A program made the position numbers and the translations under genes. Source: Haloarcula limicola (GTDB lineage: Archaea; Halobacteriota; Halobacteria; Halobacteriales; Haloarculaceae). Taken from it: a stretch of DNA of 64,000 bases. Under the pieces are notes generated by a model, which ran no database searches, had not been told where the DNA came from, and worked only from the letters and a program-made list of their open reading frames with translations. The stretch lies in the NCBI RefSeq assembly GCF_010119205.1, contig NZ_WRXM01000003.1, forward strand, positions 337,142 through 401,141, given 5' to 3'. Of the stretch, positions 41,307 through 49,933 are shown one piece after another (within the stretch, counting starts at the first letter, position 1; each line of letters starts with the position of its first letter).

Positions 41307-42395
41307 CTACCACCCTTCGACTTCGTGGAAGTACTGCTCCGCGCCGTCGTGGACGACCGCGACGACCCGCGCGTCGTCGTTCTCCTGCGTGATCGTCTGG
41401 GCGACTTCCATCGCCGCGCCGGAACTCAGTCCCATCAGAAGGCCGTTGTCGGCGCTCTCGTGCTTCGAGCGGGAGATCGCCGTCGAGTCGGGCACGGTTC
41501 GAACGTCGTCGAGAGCAGCGAGGTTGCCCACGTCGGTCACGCGCCACTGCCCCAGTCCCTCGATATCGACGTCGTACCGGCCGAGTTCGTTGTCGTGAAA
41601 CGTGCGGTGAACGTTCGACTCCTCGCCGTCGACGCCCACCATCCGAATCGCCGGCTCCGTCTCCTTCAGGTACTCGGCCACGCCGGTCATGAATCCGCAC
41701 GTGCTGACGGCCCCGACGACGTGCGTGACCCCCTCTCCCTCTATCTGGTCGTACAGCTCCGGTCCGGTCCACTCGTAGTGGACGTGGCGGTTGAGCGGCC
41801 GTTCGTACTGGTTGAGGTAGACGGCGTCGTGCTCGTCGGCGTAGCGGCGTGCGACCTTCTGGTAATAGAAGTGCTCCTCGTGGCCCACGTCCGGAGCGGT
41901 GACGACTTCGGCTCCGAGCGATTTGACGAAGCCCTGTTTGACGGGGCTGGTCGTCTCGCGCATGACGATCGTACAGGGGTGTCCGAGGCGATTGGCGGCG
42001 AGCGCCACGCCCCCGGCCGTGTTGCCGGAACTGGCTTCGACGACGCGCTGGCCCTCGCTAAGTTTCCCCATCTGTCGGAGCCCGAGTATCATCCCCGCAC
42101 CGAGGCGGTCCTTGTGACTCAGCGTCGGGTTCTCGCGCTCCATCTTGCAGACGATCTGCTCGTTCTCGGGGTGGGGGACCAGCGGCGTGTTTCCGATCTC
42201 GCGGAGCACCGGGTCGCGAGCGATGCGGGGAAAGGGCACGTCGTCCTCCGCTTCCACGTCGAGAAAAGTTACGTCGAGATCGTCCTCGGGGTCTACGTCG
42301 GCGTCGGAGCGACCGCGAGCCTCCGATGCATGTCCCATCGTTTCAGCGGAGCCGCTACCGTTCAGTACGTCGTCGTACGAAGACTCCTCGCCCAT
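41307..42395 (-). CDS. PLP-dependent cysteine synthase-like enzyme
   Basis: About 362 residues, fold type II PLP family. After an acidic N-terminal extension of about 75 residues comes REIGNTPLVPH, then the Schiff-base Lys in NPTLSHKDRLGAGMI near 118, the phosphate/substrate loop VEASSGNTAGGVAL near 145, and the C-terminal GLSSGAAMEVA that contacts the cofactor. The family makes cysteine or cystathionine or acts as a beta-replacing enzyme. The loop reads ASSGNTAGG rather than the standard TSGNTGIG of CysK, so the amino-acceptor may differ. The start at 42395 is a choice; a start at 42338 is also possible. Confidence 0.82.
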   Translation of the reverse strand: MGEESSYDDVLNGSGSAETMGHASEARGRSDADVDPEDDLDVTFLDVEAEDDVPFPRIARDPVLREIGNTPLVPHPENEQIVCKMERENPTLSHKDRLGAGMILGLRQMGKLSEGQRVVEASSGNTAGGVALAANRLGHPCTIVMRETTSPVKQGFVKSLGAEVVTAPDVGHEEHFYYQKVARRYADEHDAVYLNQYERPLNRHVHYEWTGPELYDQIEGEGVTHVVGAVSTCGFMTGVAEYLKETEPAIRMVGVDGEESNVHRTFHDNELGRYDVDIEGLGQWRVTDVGNLAALDDVRTVPDSTAISRSKHESADNGLLMGLSSGAAMEVAQTITQENDDARVVAVVHDGAEQYFHEVEGW

Positions 42396-42775
42396 TGTCG
42401 ATATACTACCCCGGTCTCGGGATAAATTCTTGGGCCAAGTGACGATATAAAGTGTCCGGCGAATAGTACGTCTGAGAGACACATCTGCGGGTAGTCATCC
42501 CCCGTTTGCCTCGTCCGCGGAAACGGCGACGATCCATATCTATCACTATCTTGACCCAGATGCGGAAATAAGAAAGATAAGATAGTAAAATATAGATATA
42601 TTCGGAAATTATGAAGATGTATCACAGAATACAATTCTAGATGTGGTGAAAAACACATAGACTTGGTATAAAATGTCTATATATGGAAATCAATCGATGG
42701 AAATAGGGACGACCCGTTACCACCCCTCGCTCGGACTACCGAAAACGATAACTGTCTGTTTCCTCATATCGAACT
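42396..42775. other. AT-rich intergenic region
   Basis: About 380 bases without a gene. The middle (42555-42700) is AT-rich with several TATA-like stretches (ataagatagtaaaatata, tataaaatgtctatata). It separates the divergent cysteine-synthase-like and dehydrogenase genes and must hold both promoters. Confidence 0.4.
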
Positions 42776-43819
42776 ATGCGAACGTGCGTTCTCTCTGACG
42801 TCGGTGAGCTAAGCGTAATCGAACGAGACCGACCGGATCCCGGCCCGGGCGAAGTGCTCGTCCGCATCGATCGCGTCGGAATCTGTGGGTCGGACCTCCA
42901 TTACTACCAGAACGGAGAGAACAGCGGGAACGTCGTGCAGTTCCCACACGTTCTGGGACACGAGTCGGCGGGGACCGTCGTCGAAGTGGGACGCGACGTC
43001 ACGGCTCTCTCCGAATCCGACCGCGTCGCTATCGAACCGGGTATCTCGTGCGGCGAGTGTTCGTACTGCGAAGGCGACGAGTATCACCTGTGTAAACGGA
43101 TGGAGTACATGTCCTCCCCACCGGTCGACGGCGCGCTGACGGAGTACGTCGCGTGGCCCGCCGAACTCGTCTACCCGCTCCCCGAGGGCGTCTCGCTCCG
43201 GGAAGGTGCGCTCGCCGAACCGTTGAGCGTCGCGATGCACGCCTGTGAACGCGGCGAGATCACCGAGGGCGACACGGTGCTCGTCACCGGCGGTGGTCCC
43301 ATCGGACAACTCGTCTCTGAAGTCGCCATGGCACAGGGCGCAGAGGTCGTGCTGACCGACGTCGTCCCGGAGAAACTCGAACTGGCCGAGCGACGCGGCG
43401 TGGCTCACACGGTCGATGTCACGTCGGACGATCCGGTCAGCGTGATTCACGACCGAATCGACCCTGACGGCGTCGACATCGTCATGGAGAGTTCCGGTGC
43501 GGACAGCGCCATCGAGCTGACGACCGAGGCCGTCAAGCGAGGCGGGACCGTCGTCTTCGTCGGCATTCCGATGGACGCGGCGCTCCCGACGGATGTCGTC
43601 GGGCTCATCGGCGAGGAGTACGACCTGAAAGGGTCGTTCCGATTCTGCGGGACGTACCCGGAGGCCATCGAGGGTATTCGGACGGGGCGGTTCGACGTCG
43701 ACAGCATCGTGAGCTTCGAGCAGTCGCTGACGGAGACGCAGGCGGCGTTCGACCGGGCGATGGAGCCGGAGAACGTGAAAGGTGTCGTACGCGTCAGCAA
43801 CGGGTCACAGGAACGCTAA
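42776..43819 (+). CDS. Zinc-dependent polyol/aldonate dehydrogenase (sorbitol dehydrogenase-like MDR)
   Basis: A 347-residue medium-chain dehydrogenase. The catalytic zinc site is GICGSDLHYY near residue 37 and GHESAG near 63; the structural zinc lobe is CGECSYCEGDEYHLC near 93-107. The NAD-binding Rossmann motif is VTGGGPIGQLV near 170. The sequence pattern is that of sorbitol/xylitol/L-idonate dehydrogenases, which oxidise a C2 or C5 hydroxyl. It converges with the SDR gene of the TRAP operon, suggesting a shared sugar-acid or polyol pathway in which it makes a keto sugar or keto acid. Confidence 0.88.
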   Translation: MRTCVLSDVGELSVIERDRPDPGPGEVLVRIDRVGICGSDLHYYQNGENSGNVVQFPHVLGHESAGTVVEVGRDVTALSESDRVAIEPGISCGECSYCEGDEYHLCKRMEYMSSPPVDGALTEYVAWPAELVYPLPEGVSLREGALAEPLSVAMHACERGEITEGDTVLVTGGGPIGQLVSEVAMAQGAEVVLTDVVPEKLELAERRGVAHTVDVTSDDPVSVIHDRIDPDGVDIVMESSGADSAIELTTEAVKRGGTVVFVGIPMDAALPTDVVGLIGEEYDLKGSFRFCGTYPEAIEGIRTGRFDVDSIVSFEQSLTETQAAFDRAMEPENVKGVVRVSNGSQER

Positions 43820-43839
43820 ACGACTGACGACCGCGCCTA

Positions 43840-44610
43840 TCAGAGCGAACTGTCGTCGTACCCGCCGTCGACTTTTATCATCTCGCCGGTCGTGAACGAC
43901 GCCGCGTCGCTGGCGAGGTAGACTGCGGCTCCCGCGATCTCGTCGGGCTGGGCGACCCGTTCCAGCGGCGTCCGCTCGTCGATCTGTTCTCGTAGCTCCG
44001 TCCCTTCTTCGAAGGCGTCGCCGGCCAGCGGCGTCTCCACGAAGCCGGGTTCGATGGCGTTGACGCGTACCTCGGGACCGAGGTCGGCGGCCGCGGCGCG
44101 CGTGAGGCCGTTGACGCCGCTCTTGGCCGCGCAGTACGCGGGACGCTGTTCGCGGGCCTGCCCGGCCGACATCGAGGAGATGGTGATGATGCTTCCCGAG
44201 TCCATCTCGCGGCCGAACACCTGGCACGCGCGGAAGACGCCTGTGAGGTTCGTGTCGATGTCGCGCGCCCAGTCCGGTTCTTCCATCTCCGTAACCGGTG
44301 CTTTCGCCACGGATCCGGCGGAGTTGACGAGAACGTCTATCTCGCCGAGTGCGTCGGCGGCCACGTCGTAGAGGTGCTCGATCGACTCTTCGTCTCGCAC
44401 GTCACAGGTGACGGTCGCCGTCTCCGCGCCGCGTTCTCGGAGCTCTTCGGCGGTCGATTCGACCGCGTCTTCGTGACGACTCGTCGCGACGACGTCGGCC
44501 CCGTCGTCCGCGAACGCGAGTGCAATGGCCCGACCGATACCGCTCGTCCCGCCGATGACGACGGCGTTCTTCTCCGCGACGCTGACTGTCGGCGTTGCTG
44601 GCTCAGTCAT
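43840..44610 (-). CDS. Short-chain dehydrogenase/reductase
   Basis: A 256-residue classical SDR. The cofactor motif is VIGGTSGIGRAIAL near residue 20, the structural NSAG near 95, and the catalytic triad is Ser in ITISSMSAG near 142 with YCAAK near 155. The C-terminal EPGFVETPL and VDGGYDDSSL are typical. It is last in an operon with the three TRAP genes. Given the mannonate dehydratase nearby, reduction of a fructuronate-type keto acid is a possible role, but SDR substrates cannot be read from sequence. The start at MTEPATP is chosen because the longer frame overlaps the TRAP gene. Confidence 0.88.
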   Translation of the reverse strand: MTEPATPTVSVAEKNAVVIGGTSGIGRAIALAFADDGADVVATSRHEDAVESTAEELRERGAETATVTCDVRDEESIEHLYDVAADALGEIDVLVNSAGSVAKAPVTEMEEPDWARDIDTNLTGVFRACQVFGREMDSGSIITISSMSAGQAREQRPAYCAAKSGVNGLTRAAAADLGPEVRVNAIEPGFVETPLAGDAFEEGTELREQIDERTPLERVAQPDEIAGAAVYLASDAASFTTGEMIKVDGGYDDSSL

Positions 44611-44687
44611 ACGATACCAACGACCACCCAACGCTCCGTTACTCTTACGATGTCCCCCTCGGAGACGAGAAATATCCGGACGGAGAC

Positions 44688-45986
44688 TCAGGCGAGTCCC
44701 ATCGTCCGCGGCAGCCACATGACGACGCCCGGGAAGACGATTGCGAGAATCAGCGCGATCAGTAGCGGAACGTAGAACGGCACCATGTTCCGCGTGATCC
44801 GTTCGAGCGAGACGCCCGTGACGGCGTTGAGCACGAACAGGATGACGCCGAAGGGCGGCGTCAGCAGGCCGATCATCAGCGTGATGATCATGATGACGCC
44901 GAAGTGAATCGGGCTGATGGCCGTCTGCTCGATTATCGGCAGGAAGACCGGCGTCAGAATCGTGATCGCGGCGATAGTCTCCAACATCAGGCCGACGATG
45001 AACAGCACGCCCGCTATCAGCAGCAGGACGACGAGCGGGTCGGTAGAGACGTTCATGACCGCGTTAGCCAGAACTTCCGGCAGTTGCGCGCGCCGGATGA
45101 GGAAGCCGTACAGTGCCGCGGCGGCGACGATGAAGGTGAGCGACGCCGTGCGCGTCATCCCGTCTTCGAAGCTATCTACGACTTCCTCTAAGCTGAGCGC
45201 GTCGTAGAAGACGGTCCCGATGAGCAGCGTGTAGAACAGCGCGACCGCTCCGGCCTCCGTCGCAGTGAACCAGCCGCCGAGGATACCGCCGATGATGAGT
45301 AGCGGCGTTCCAAGCGCCGGGAGCGCACGGTAGCCGGTTCTGGCGATTTCGCCGGGGTTCCACCACTCGCCGCGTTCGTACCCGCGTCGGTGGGCGTACA
45401 CCGTACAGAGGACCATCAGGCCGACCCCCATGATGAGACCGGGGACGAGGCCCGCGATGAACAGCGTCCCGATGGACACCTGCGCGATGACGCCGTAGAT
45501 GATGAGCGGGACGCTCGGCGGGATGATGGGGCCGATAATCGAGGACGACCCCGTGACGGCGACGCTGAATCCCTCTTCGTAGCCCTCGTCGCGCATCGCC
45601 TGATACTCGATGGCACCGAGGCCGGCGGCGTCGGCCGCGGCGGTCCCGGTCATCCCCGAGAAGATGATGCTCGCCACGATGTTGACGTGGGCGAGGCCGC
45701 CGCGGATCGGCCCGACGATGGCCTTCGCGAAGTCGAAGATGACATCGGTGAGACCGAGCGCGTTCATCAGCAGTCCCGTCTGGAGGAATAGCGGAATCGC
45801 CAGTAGGACGAAAGAGTTGCTCCCGCTGACCATCGTCTGTGCGACGAGCAGCGGCTCGAAGGGGATCGACGTCGTCCACATCAGGATGAGGCTCGTCAGT
45901 CCCAGCGCGTAGACGACCGGAATCTCGAACAGGTAGAGTCCCAGCAGGACCCCGACGAACAGGGTCAAGAGGACGATGTCTGCCAT
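44688..45986 (-). CDS. dctM: TRAP transporter large permease (DctM)
   Basis: A 432-residue protein with about 12 membrane spans, the usual length. Family hallmarks are IPLFLQTGLLMNALGLTDVIFDFA near 65, MTGTAAADAAGLGAIEYQAM near 113, SSIIGPIIPPSVPLIIYG near 150 and the C-terminal FGVIMIITLMIGLLTPPFGVILFVL. It is the ion-coupled channel subunit importing carboxylates. Order is binding protein, small permease, large permease and SDR on one strand. Confidence 0.92.
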   Translation of the reverse strand: MADIVLLTLFVGVLLGLYLFEIPVVYALGLTSLILMWTTSIPFEPLLVAQTMVSGSNSFVLLAIPLFLQTGLLMNALGLTDVIFDFAKAIVGPIRGGLAHVNIVASIIFSGMTGTAAADAAGLGAIEYQAMRDEGYEEGFSVAVTGSSSIIGPIIPPSVPLIIYGVIAQVSIGTLFIAGLVPGLIMGVGLMVLCTVYAHRRGYERGEWWNPGEIARTGYRALPALGTPLLIIGGILGGWFTATEAGAVALFYTLLIGTVFYDALSLEEVVDSFEDGMTRTASLTFIVAAAALYGFLIRRAQLPEVLANAVMNVSTDPLVVLLLIAGVLFIVGLMLETIAAITILTPVFLPIIEQTAISPIHFGVIMIITLMIGLLTPPFGVILFVLNAVTGVSLERITRNMVPFYVPLLIALILAIVFPGVVMWLPRTMGLA

Positions 45987-46034
45987 CAGCGTGTCACCCC
46001 CTGCTGGTGCGTGGCGGGTCGGCCCGCGGGCGTC

Positions 46035-46583
46035 TCAGTTCGCATCGTCGTCCCCTTTGGTCTCCGCGATTATCGTCTCCGGCGACGCGATGACTTCCCA
46101 GAGGTCACGGACGCAGTAGACGGCGATGATGGCCCCGCCCACGACGACCGGGACGTACAGCCACGCCTGCGTGAATGGCGGATAGGTCGGCAACGCCCCG
46201 ATGACCGAACCCCGATTCTGGAGGTACAGCGGGTACGCGCCCGAGACGAGGACGCCGATGAACACGAGCACGAGTATCGCCCGGAGCCCAGCGAGCGCTC
46301 GAACCGCCCGGTCCGGAAGTCGCGAGGACAGCAGGTCAAGTGAGATGTGTTCTCGTTTCTCGCTCGCAACGGCCGCGCCGATGAACGTGATGTAAACGAG
46401 AAGCATCTGTGAGAGATTGACAGTCCACGGCAGACTACTGCCGATGAACGACCCGAGTACCCACCGAGTCAGTATCTGCAACCCTACGACCAGTATCATC
46501 AGGCCGTAGAGCAGCAAGGCCAGCGCCTTGACTCCCCGGTCGAAATAGCGCATTGGTGTCGATTTGGTGCTGTTCTCAACCAT
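46035..46583 (-). CDS. dctQ: TRAP transporter small permease (DctQ)
   Basis: A 182-residue membrane protein with four spans and the DctQ core (QILTRWVLGSFIGSSLPWTVNLSQMLLVYITFIGAAVASEKREHISLD). It associates with the DctM subunit whose gene starts 49 bases later. It begins 26 bases after the binding-protein gene. Confidence 0.9.
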   Translation of the reverse strand: MVENSTKSTPMRYFDRGVKALALLLYGLMILVVGLQILTRWVLGSFIGSSLPWTVNLSQMLLVYITFIGAAVASEKREHISLDLLSSRLPDRAVRALAGLRAILVLVFIGVLVSGAYPLYLQNRGSVIGALPTYPPFTQAWLYVPVVVGGAIIAVYCVRDLWEVIASPETIIAETKGDDDAN

Positions 46584-46608
46584 AGTTCACTGTGTTTCGC
46601 GGGGGGTC

Positions 46609-47676
46609 TCAAATGTTTCGCACTTCTTCTAACGACGGCTCCCAGTTCGCCTCGAACTGGGCCTTGAGCGGCTCTTCGGCCGCCGAGAGCCACGCGTCGC
46701 GATCCGGTTCGACGATGTTCATCCCGTTGCTCTCCAGTTCGTCGATAGCTTTGGACTCTGAATCTTTGATGCTGCTACTGAGTTCCTTGATGTCCTGCGT
46801 GAGCGTGTCGGTCAACACCGTCTGGTCGTCCTCGGAGAGGCTGGAGAAGGTGTCGCTGTTGAACGTGAACCAGCCCGTCGAGGCCAGGTGCTGTGTGAGC
46901 GTGTAGTGACTCTGGACTTCGTACAGCGACGCCGACAGAACCGTCTCCGCTGGGTTCTCCTGTGCGTTGACGACGCCCTGTTGAAGCGCGCTGTACAGTT
47001 CGTCGAAGGCGACAGTCGTCGGGCTGGCTCCGATACCCTCCCAGATGTTCACCCACGGCGAGAGGTCCGGAACGCGCAGGTTGGTCCCCTGAATCGCGTC
47101 CGGGGTCTCGTAGGCCTTCTTGCCCGACGTGTGTCGATAGCCGCGGTAGATGGGCTGGTTGACGAGGTGCTGATTTCCTTCTTGACGGAGCGCTTTCTTT
47201 CCATCTTCGAGATATTCCGTCTGGAACGCTCGTCGCTGCTGTTCCCAGCTATCGAAGACGAACGGCGACTCGACCCAGAAGTTCTTCGGGTCGTAGTCGA
47301 TGACCCATCGAGTCCCGATAATGGTCCCGTCGATGGACCCGATACGCGTCTGTTCCATCACTTCGGATTCGCCGCCGAACGCGGGTTCGATGGTGACCGA
47401 GACGCGGTTGCCCGTTTCTTCGGAGACCGTCTCCGCCCACGACTTCGCCATTTCGTTGATGACGTGACCGCTCGGGAAGACGCTCCCGATGAGCATCTCC
47501 TGGCTCTCGCCGCTTCCGCCGTCTCCGGAGGTGCCGGTCGTCCCGTTGTTTCCGGACCCGCCGTCCCCGCTCCCGGACCCGCCGTCGCCGGAACATCCCG
47601 CGAGCGAAGTGAGCGTGCCTGCGCCGCCGAGCACACCGAGCTGTTCGATGAAGCGTCTTCGACTCTGTTGTGACAT
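46609..47676 (-). CDS. dctP: TRAP transporter substrate-binding lipoprotein (DctP)
   Basis: A 355-residue binding protein. The leader SRRRFIEQLGVLGGAGTLTSLAGC has twin Arg and a lipobox, followed by a Gly/Ser-rich linker. The mature part has the DctP arrangement: INEMAKSWAETVSEETGNRVSVTI near 82, an Arg in QTRIGSIDGTIIGTRWVI that would hold the substrate carboxylate, and LRVPDLSPWVNIWEGIGASPTTVAFDELYSALQQGVVNAQENP near 205-245. A minus-strand AGATATAAGTAG element lies about 24-35 bases before the ATG, so this is the first gene of the operon. Ligand is probably a uronate or aldonate given the neighbours. Confidence 0.9.
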   Translation of the reverse strand: MSQQSRRRFIEQLGVLGGAGTLTSLAGCSGDGGSGSGDGGSGNNGTTGTSGDGGSGESQEMLIGSVFPSGHVINEMAKSWAETVSEETGNRVSVTIEPAFGGESEVMEQTRIGSIDGTIIGTRWVIDYDPKNFWVESPFVFDSWEQQRRAFQTEYLEDGKKALRQEGNQHLVNQPIYRGYRHTSGKKAYETPDAIQGTNLRVPDLSPWVNIWEGIGASPTTVAFDELYSALQQGVVNAQENPAETVLSASLYEVQSHYTLTQHLASTGWFTFNSDTFSSLSEDDQTVLTDTLTQDIKELSSSIKDSESKAIDELESNGMNIVEPDRDAWLSAAEEPLKAQFEANWEPSLEEVRNI

Positions 47677-47861
47677 ACATTCACCCACTTTGGACGCTAC
47701 TACTTATATCTTGCTCAATAATATATGATAATCATCGTCCACTGATGTTGTATGACGCGAGCGCGGACTCGACGGCGACGACCGGTCTCGACGTCTCCGC
47801 AAAAACGCGCTTCTGCGAGCGGTAGTTCCGGTTCGCCTCGCTCGCACCGACACAGCGACAG

Positions 47862-48815
47862 TTACGCCGTCTGCTCTAGCAGGCCGCGAATGTAGCCGAT
47901 AGCGAACAGCCGGCCCATATCGGTGTAACCCGCGTGGACGCCCTCCCGGTCCTCCTCGCCGAGCATCTTCGGGACGTGGTCGGGTCGAATCGGTCCGTCG
48001 AATCCGACGTCTCGGTACGCGTCGATAGCCGCCTTCATATCAGTTGGGCCGTCGTCGTGCCACGTCTCGACGAACGACTCGGGCGTCCCGGCGACGTCTC
48101 GGAAGTGGACGAAGTGGATTCGGTCGCCGAGCCGCCGTATCGCCGAGGGAACGTCGCCGCCCATTGCGGCGAAGTTCCCCTGACAGAAGGTGACGCCGTG
48201 GTTCGGGCTGTCGTAGAGATCCAGAATCCGCTCGTAACTCTCGACGGACGTAACGAGACGAGGCACGCCCCGGACGGGCGAGACCGGCGGGTCGTCGGGG
48301 TGAAGTGCCATCTTCACCCCTGCCTCCTCGGCGACGGGAACGACCTCTTCGAGGAAGTACCGCAAATTCTCCCAGAGTTCCTCCTCGGTGATGCCCGCCG
48401 CGGGGTGGTCGCCCGCTCGCTGACTCAGTTCGTGATCGTAGCCCGTCAGCAGCGAACCGCCGCGGTCCGGTACGGAGTCGGAGGTCCGCAGGACGCCGAC
48501 GGGATTTTCGGTCCAAACCCAGCAGTACGTCCCGATGCCCAGCCGCCCCAGGTTCCTGAGTAGCTGCTTTACCGTCGCTATCTCCTCGTCACGGCCTTCC
48601 TCGCCGAGGACGGTCCGGGTCATCGGCGGTCTGTCCTCGACGACTTCGAGGGGGATGTCGTGGTCCTCGAACCGATTTCGCGTCCGCAAAAGCGTGTCAT
48701 ACTCCCACCAGTCGTCGACTCCCCAGAACCGGACGACGCCGCGGTCCACGCCCAACTGCTTGGCGAGGGTCCATCGTCTATCCGGGGAGGGCGGCAGCAT
48801 CAGTGCTGGATTCAT
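47862..48815 (-). CDS. uxuA: Mannonate dehydratase (UxuA family)
   Basis: A 317-residue TIM-barrel enzyme. Metal-binding and catalytic segments of UxuA are seen: HPDDPPVSPVRG near 190, the Cys in FCQGNFAAMG near 230, HFVHFRDV near 258, and RPDHVPKM near 298. It dehydrates D-mannonate to 2-keto-3-deoxygluconate, feeding the haloarchaeal Entner-Doudoroff branch. It is transcribed with its own promoter (TTTACATAG, read on the minus strand near 48840), just upstream of the TRAP genes. The protein is somewhat shorter than the enterobacterial enzyme (about 390), as in other archaeal and Gram-positive versions. Confidence 0.88.
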   Translation of the reverse strand: MNPALMLPPSPDRRWTLAKQLGVDRGVVRFWGVDDWWEYDTLLRTRNRFEDHDIPLEVVEDRPPMTRTVLGEEGRDEEIATVKQLLRNLGRLGIGTYCWVWTENPVGVLRTSDSVPDRGGSLLTGYDHELSQRAGDHPAAGITEEELWENLRYFLEEVVPVAEEAGVKMALHPDDPPVSPVRGVPRLVTSVESYERILDLYDSPNHGVTFCQGNFAAMGGDVPSAIRRLGDRIHFVHFRDVAGTPESFVETWHDDGPTDMKAAIDAYRDVGFDGPIRPDHVPKMLGEEDREGVHAGYTDMGRLFAIGYIRGLLEQTA

Positions 48816-48841
48816 ACGCCCGAAGTGAGAGACTCCTCCTA

Positions 48842-48858
48842 TGTAAACTTTGCTTACA
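48842..48858. promoter_or_regulatory. Inverted repeat over the uxuA core promoter
   Basis: TGTAA (48842-48846), seven bases, TTACA (48854-48858). It overlaps the likely TATA/BRE region of uxuA, 27-43 bases before the ATG, so a protein bound here would block initiation. Confidence 0.35.
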
Positions 48859-48910
48859 AACTTCCCAGTGAGCGACCTCCCGGGGCTTGTGAGACGACCA
48901 CACGGGGCAC

Positions 48911-48925
48911 TCCACTAATAGTAGA
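48911..48925. promoter_or_regulatory. IclR-type operator copy upstream of uxuA
   Basis: TCCACTAATAGTAGA: an inverted repeat TCCACT-N3-AGTAGA with one mismatch, the same motif as two sites before the IclR gene. It lies 96 bases before the uxuA start, between the two divergent-facing regulated units. Confidence 0.5.
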
Positions 48926-49015
48926 TATTACTCACACGTCATCGAGCTCTTGTCGGTGTTGAGTGTTTGGCTCTCGCGCCACCGATACTCTCGAACGCCG
49001 GGCGAGCTACGCACC

Positions 49016-49789
49016 CTACTCGTATGCAATTTTTACCTCGACGACGTTCGTTCGGTCCTTGAGTGCCGGCAACAGTTCGTCTTCGATTCGGTCGTCGTCG
49101 AATCGTTCTTTCGGTCCCGAGAGCGAGACGGCCCCGACGACGCGGTCTTCTACCTCGAGTGGAACGGCTATCGAGCGAATGCCGGTGCGCCGTTCCTCGT
49201 CTTCGAGCGCGAATCCGCGCTCGCGGATGGCCGTCAACGTCTCGAAGAGCGCCTCTGGCGTGTCGATCGTGTTCTCCGTGGCCGTCGGGAGGCCGTAGCT
49301 GTCGACGATCTCCTCCACGTAGTCGTCCGGAAGTTCGGCGAGGATTGCTTTCCCTAGCGCCGTCCAGTGCATATTGGTGTACTCGCCGACGAGGGCGTTG
49401 TCGTAGACCGCCTCGCTCCCCTCTGCTTGATACACGATGACCCGCTGTCCGTTCTCCTCGACGCCCAGATTTGCGACTTCACCCGTGCTCTCGGCGAGGT
49501 TGTCGATCTCGGATTTCGCGGTCGAGTACGCGCGCAGTTCGCTTCTGGCGACGGCGCCGTCCCTGAGGAACTGCAGTCCGAGTCGATATCCGTCAGCGCC
49601 CTGGACGACGTAGCCGGCCGATTCCAGCGTTTTGAGATGGACGTGTGCCGTGCTCGTCGGGATATCGAGTGCGTCTGCGACATCGCTGATCCGGACCGTT
49701 CCGGCGTCTCGCAGCACGCTGACGACTTCGAACGCCCGCTGTACGGCGGCCACTCGCTTTCCGCCGTCGTCCGGGTCGTTTAGGTTCAT
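49016..49789 (-). CDS. IclR-family transcriptional regulator
   Basis: A 257-residue regulator: winged helix-turn-helix at about 12-75 (ISDVADALDIPTSTAHVHLKTLESAGYV) and an IclR effector domain with MHWTALGKAILAELPDDYVEEI near 140 and IAVPLEVEDRVVGAVSLSGPKERF near 215. The start at MNLNDPDD (49789) is a leaderless distance from a TTTTATCACT element. Three copies of an inverted repeat, two next to its own promoter and one upstream of uxuA, suggest autoregulation and control of the mannonate/TRAP genes, with a sugar acid as ligand. Confidence 0.9.
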   Translation of the reverse strand: MNLNDPDDGGKRVAAVQRAFEVVSVLRDAGTVRISDVADALDIPTSTAHVHLKTLESAGYVVQGADGYRLGLQFLRDGAVARSELRAYSTAKSEIDNLAESTGEVANLGVEENGQRVIVYQAEGSEAVYDNALVGEYTNMHWTALGKAILAELPDDYVEEIVDSYGLPTATENTIDTPEALFETLTAIRERGFALEDEERRTGIRSIAVPLEVEDRVVGAVSLSGPKERFDDDRIEDELLPALKDRTNVVEVKIAYE

Positions 49790-49810
49790 GCGACTACCTA
49801 CGGCAGCGGG

Positions 49811-49835
49811 AGTGATAAAATCTACCATGAGTGGA
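49811..49835 (-). promoter_or_regulatory. IclR gene promoter with adjacent operator copy
   Basis: Minus-strand TATA element TTTTATCACT (49811-49820) is directly abutted by TCTACCATGAGTGGA (49821-49835), an inverted repeat close to TCCACT-N3-AGTGGA. The repeat occupies the position of the BRE, so binding should repress the regulator gene. Confidence 0.55.
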
Positions 49836-49918
49836 ATCCCATTCTCCGAGACGGAAGTCGGGAACTGCACCTCATTGGCCCGTTGTACGGACCTGTCTCG
49901 CGTAACTCGACACATCCA

Positions 49919-49933
49919 TCCACTCATAGTGGA
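49919..49933. promoter_or_regulatory. Perfect IclR-type operator copy
   Basis: TCCACTCATAGTGGA is a perfect 6-3-6 inverted repeat, 98 bases from the copy at 49821 and about 130 bases before the IclR start. Two sites at this distance could be bridged by one tetramer. Confidence 0.55.
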
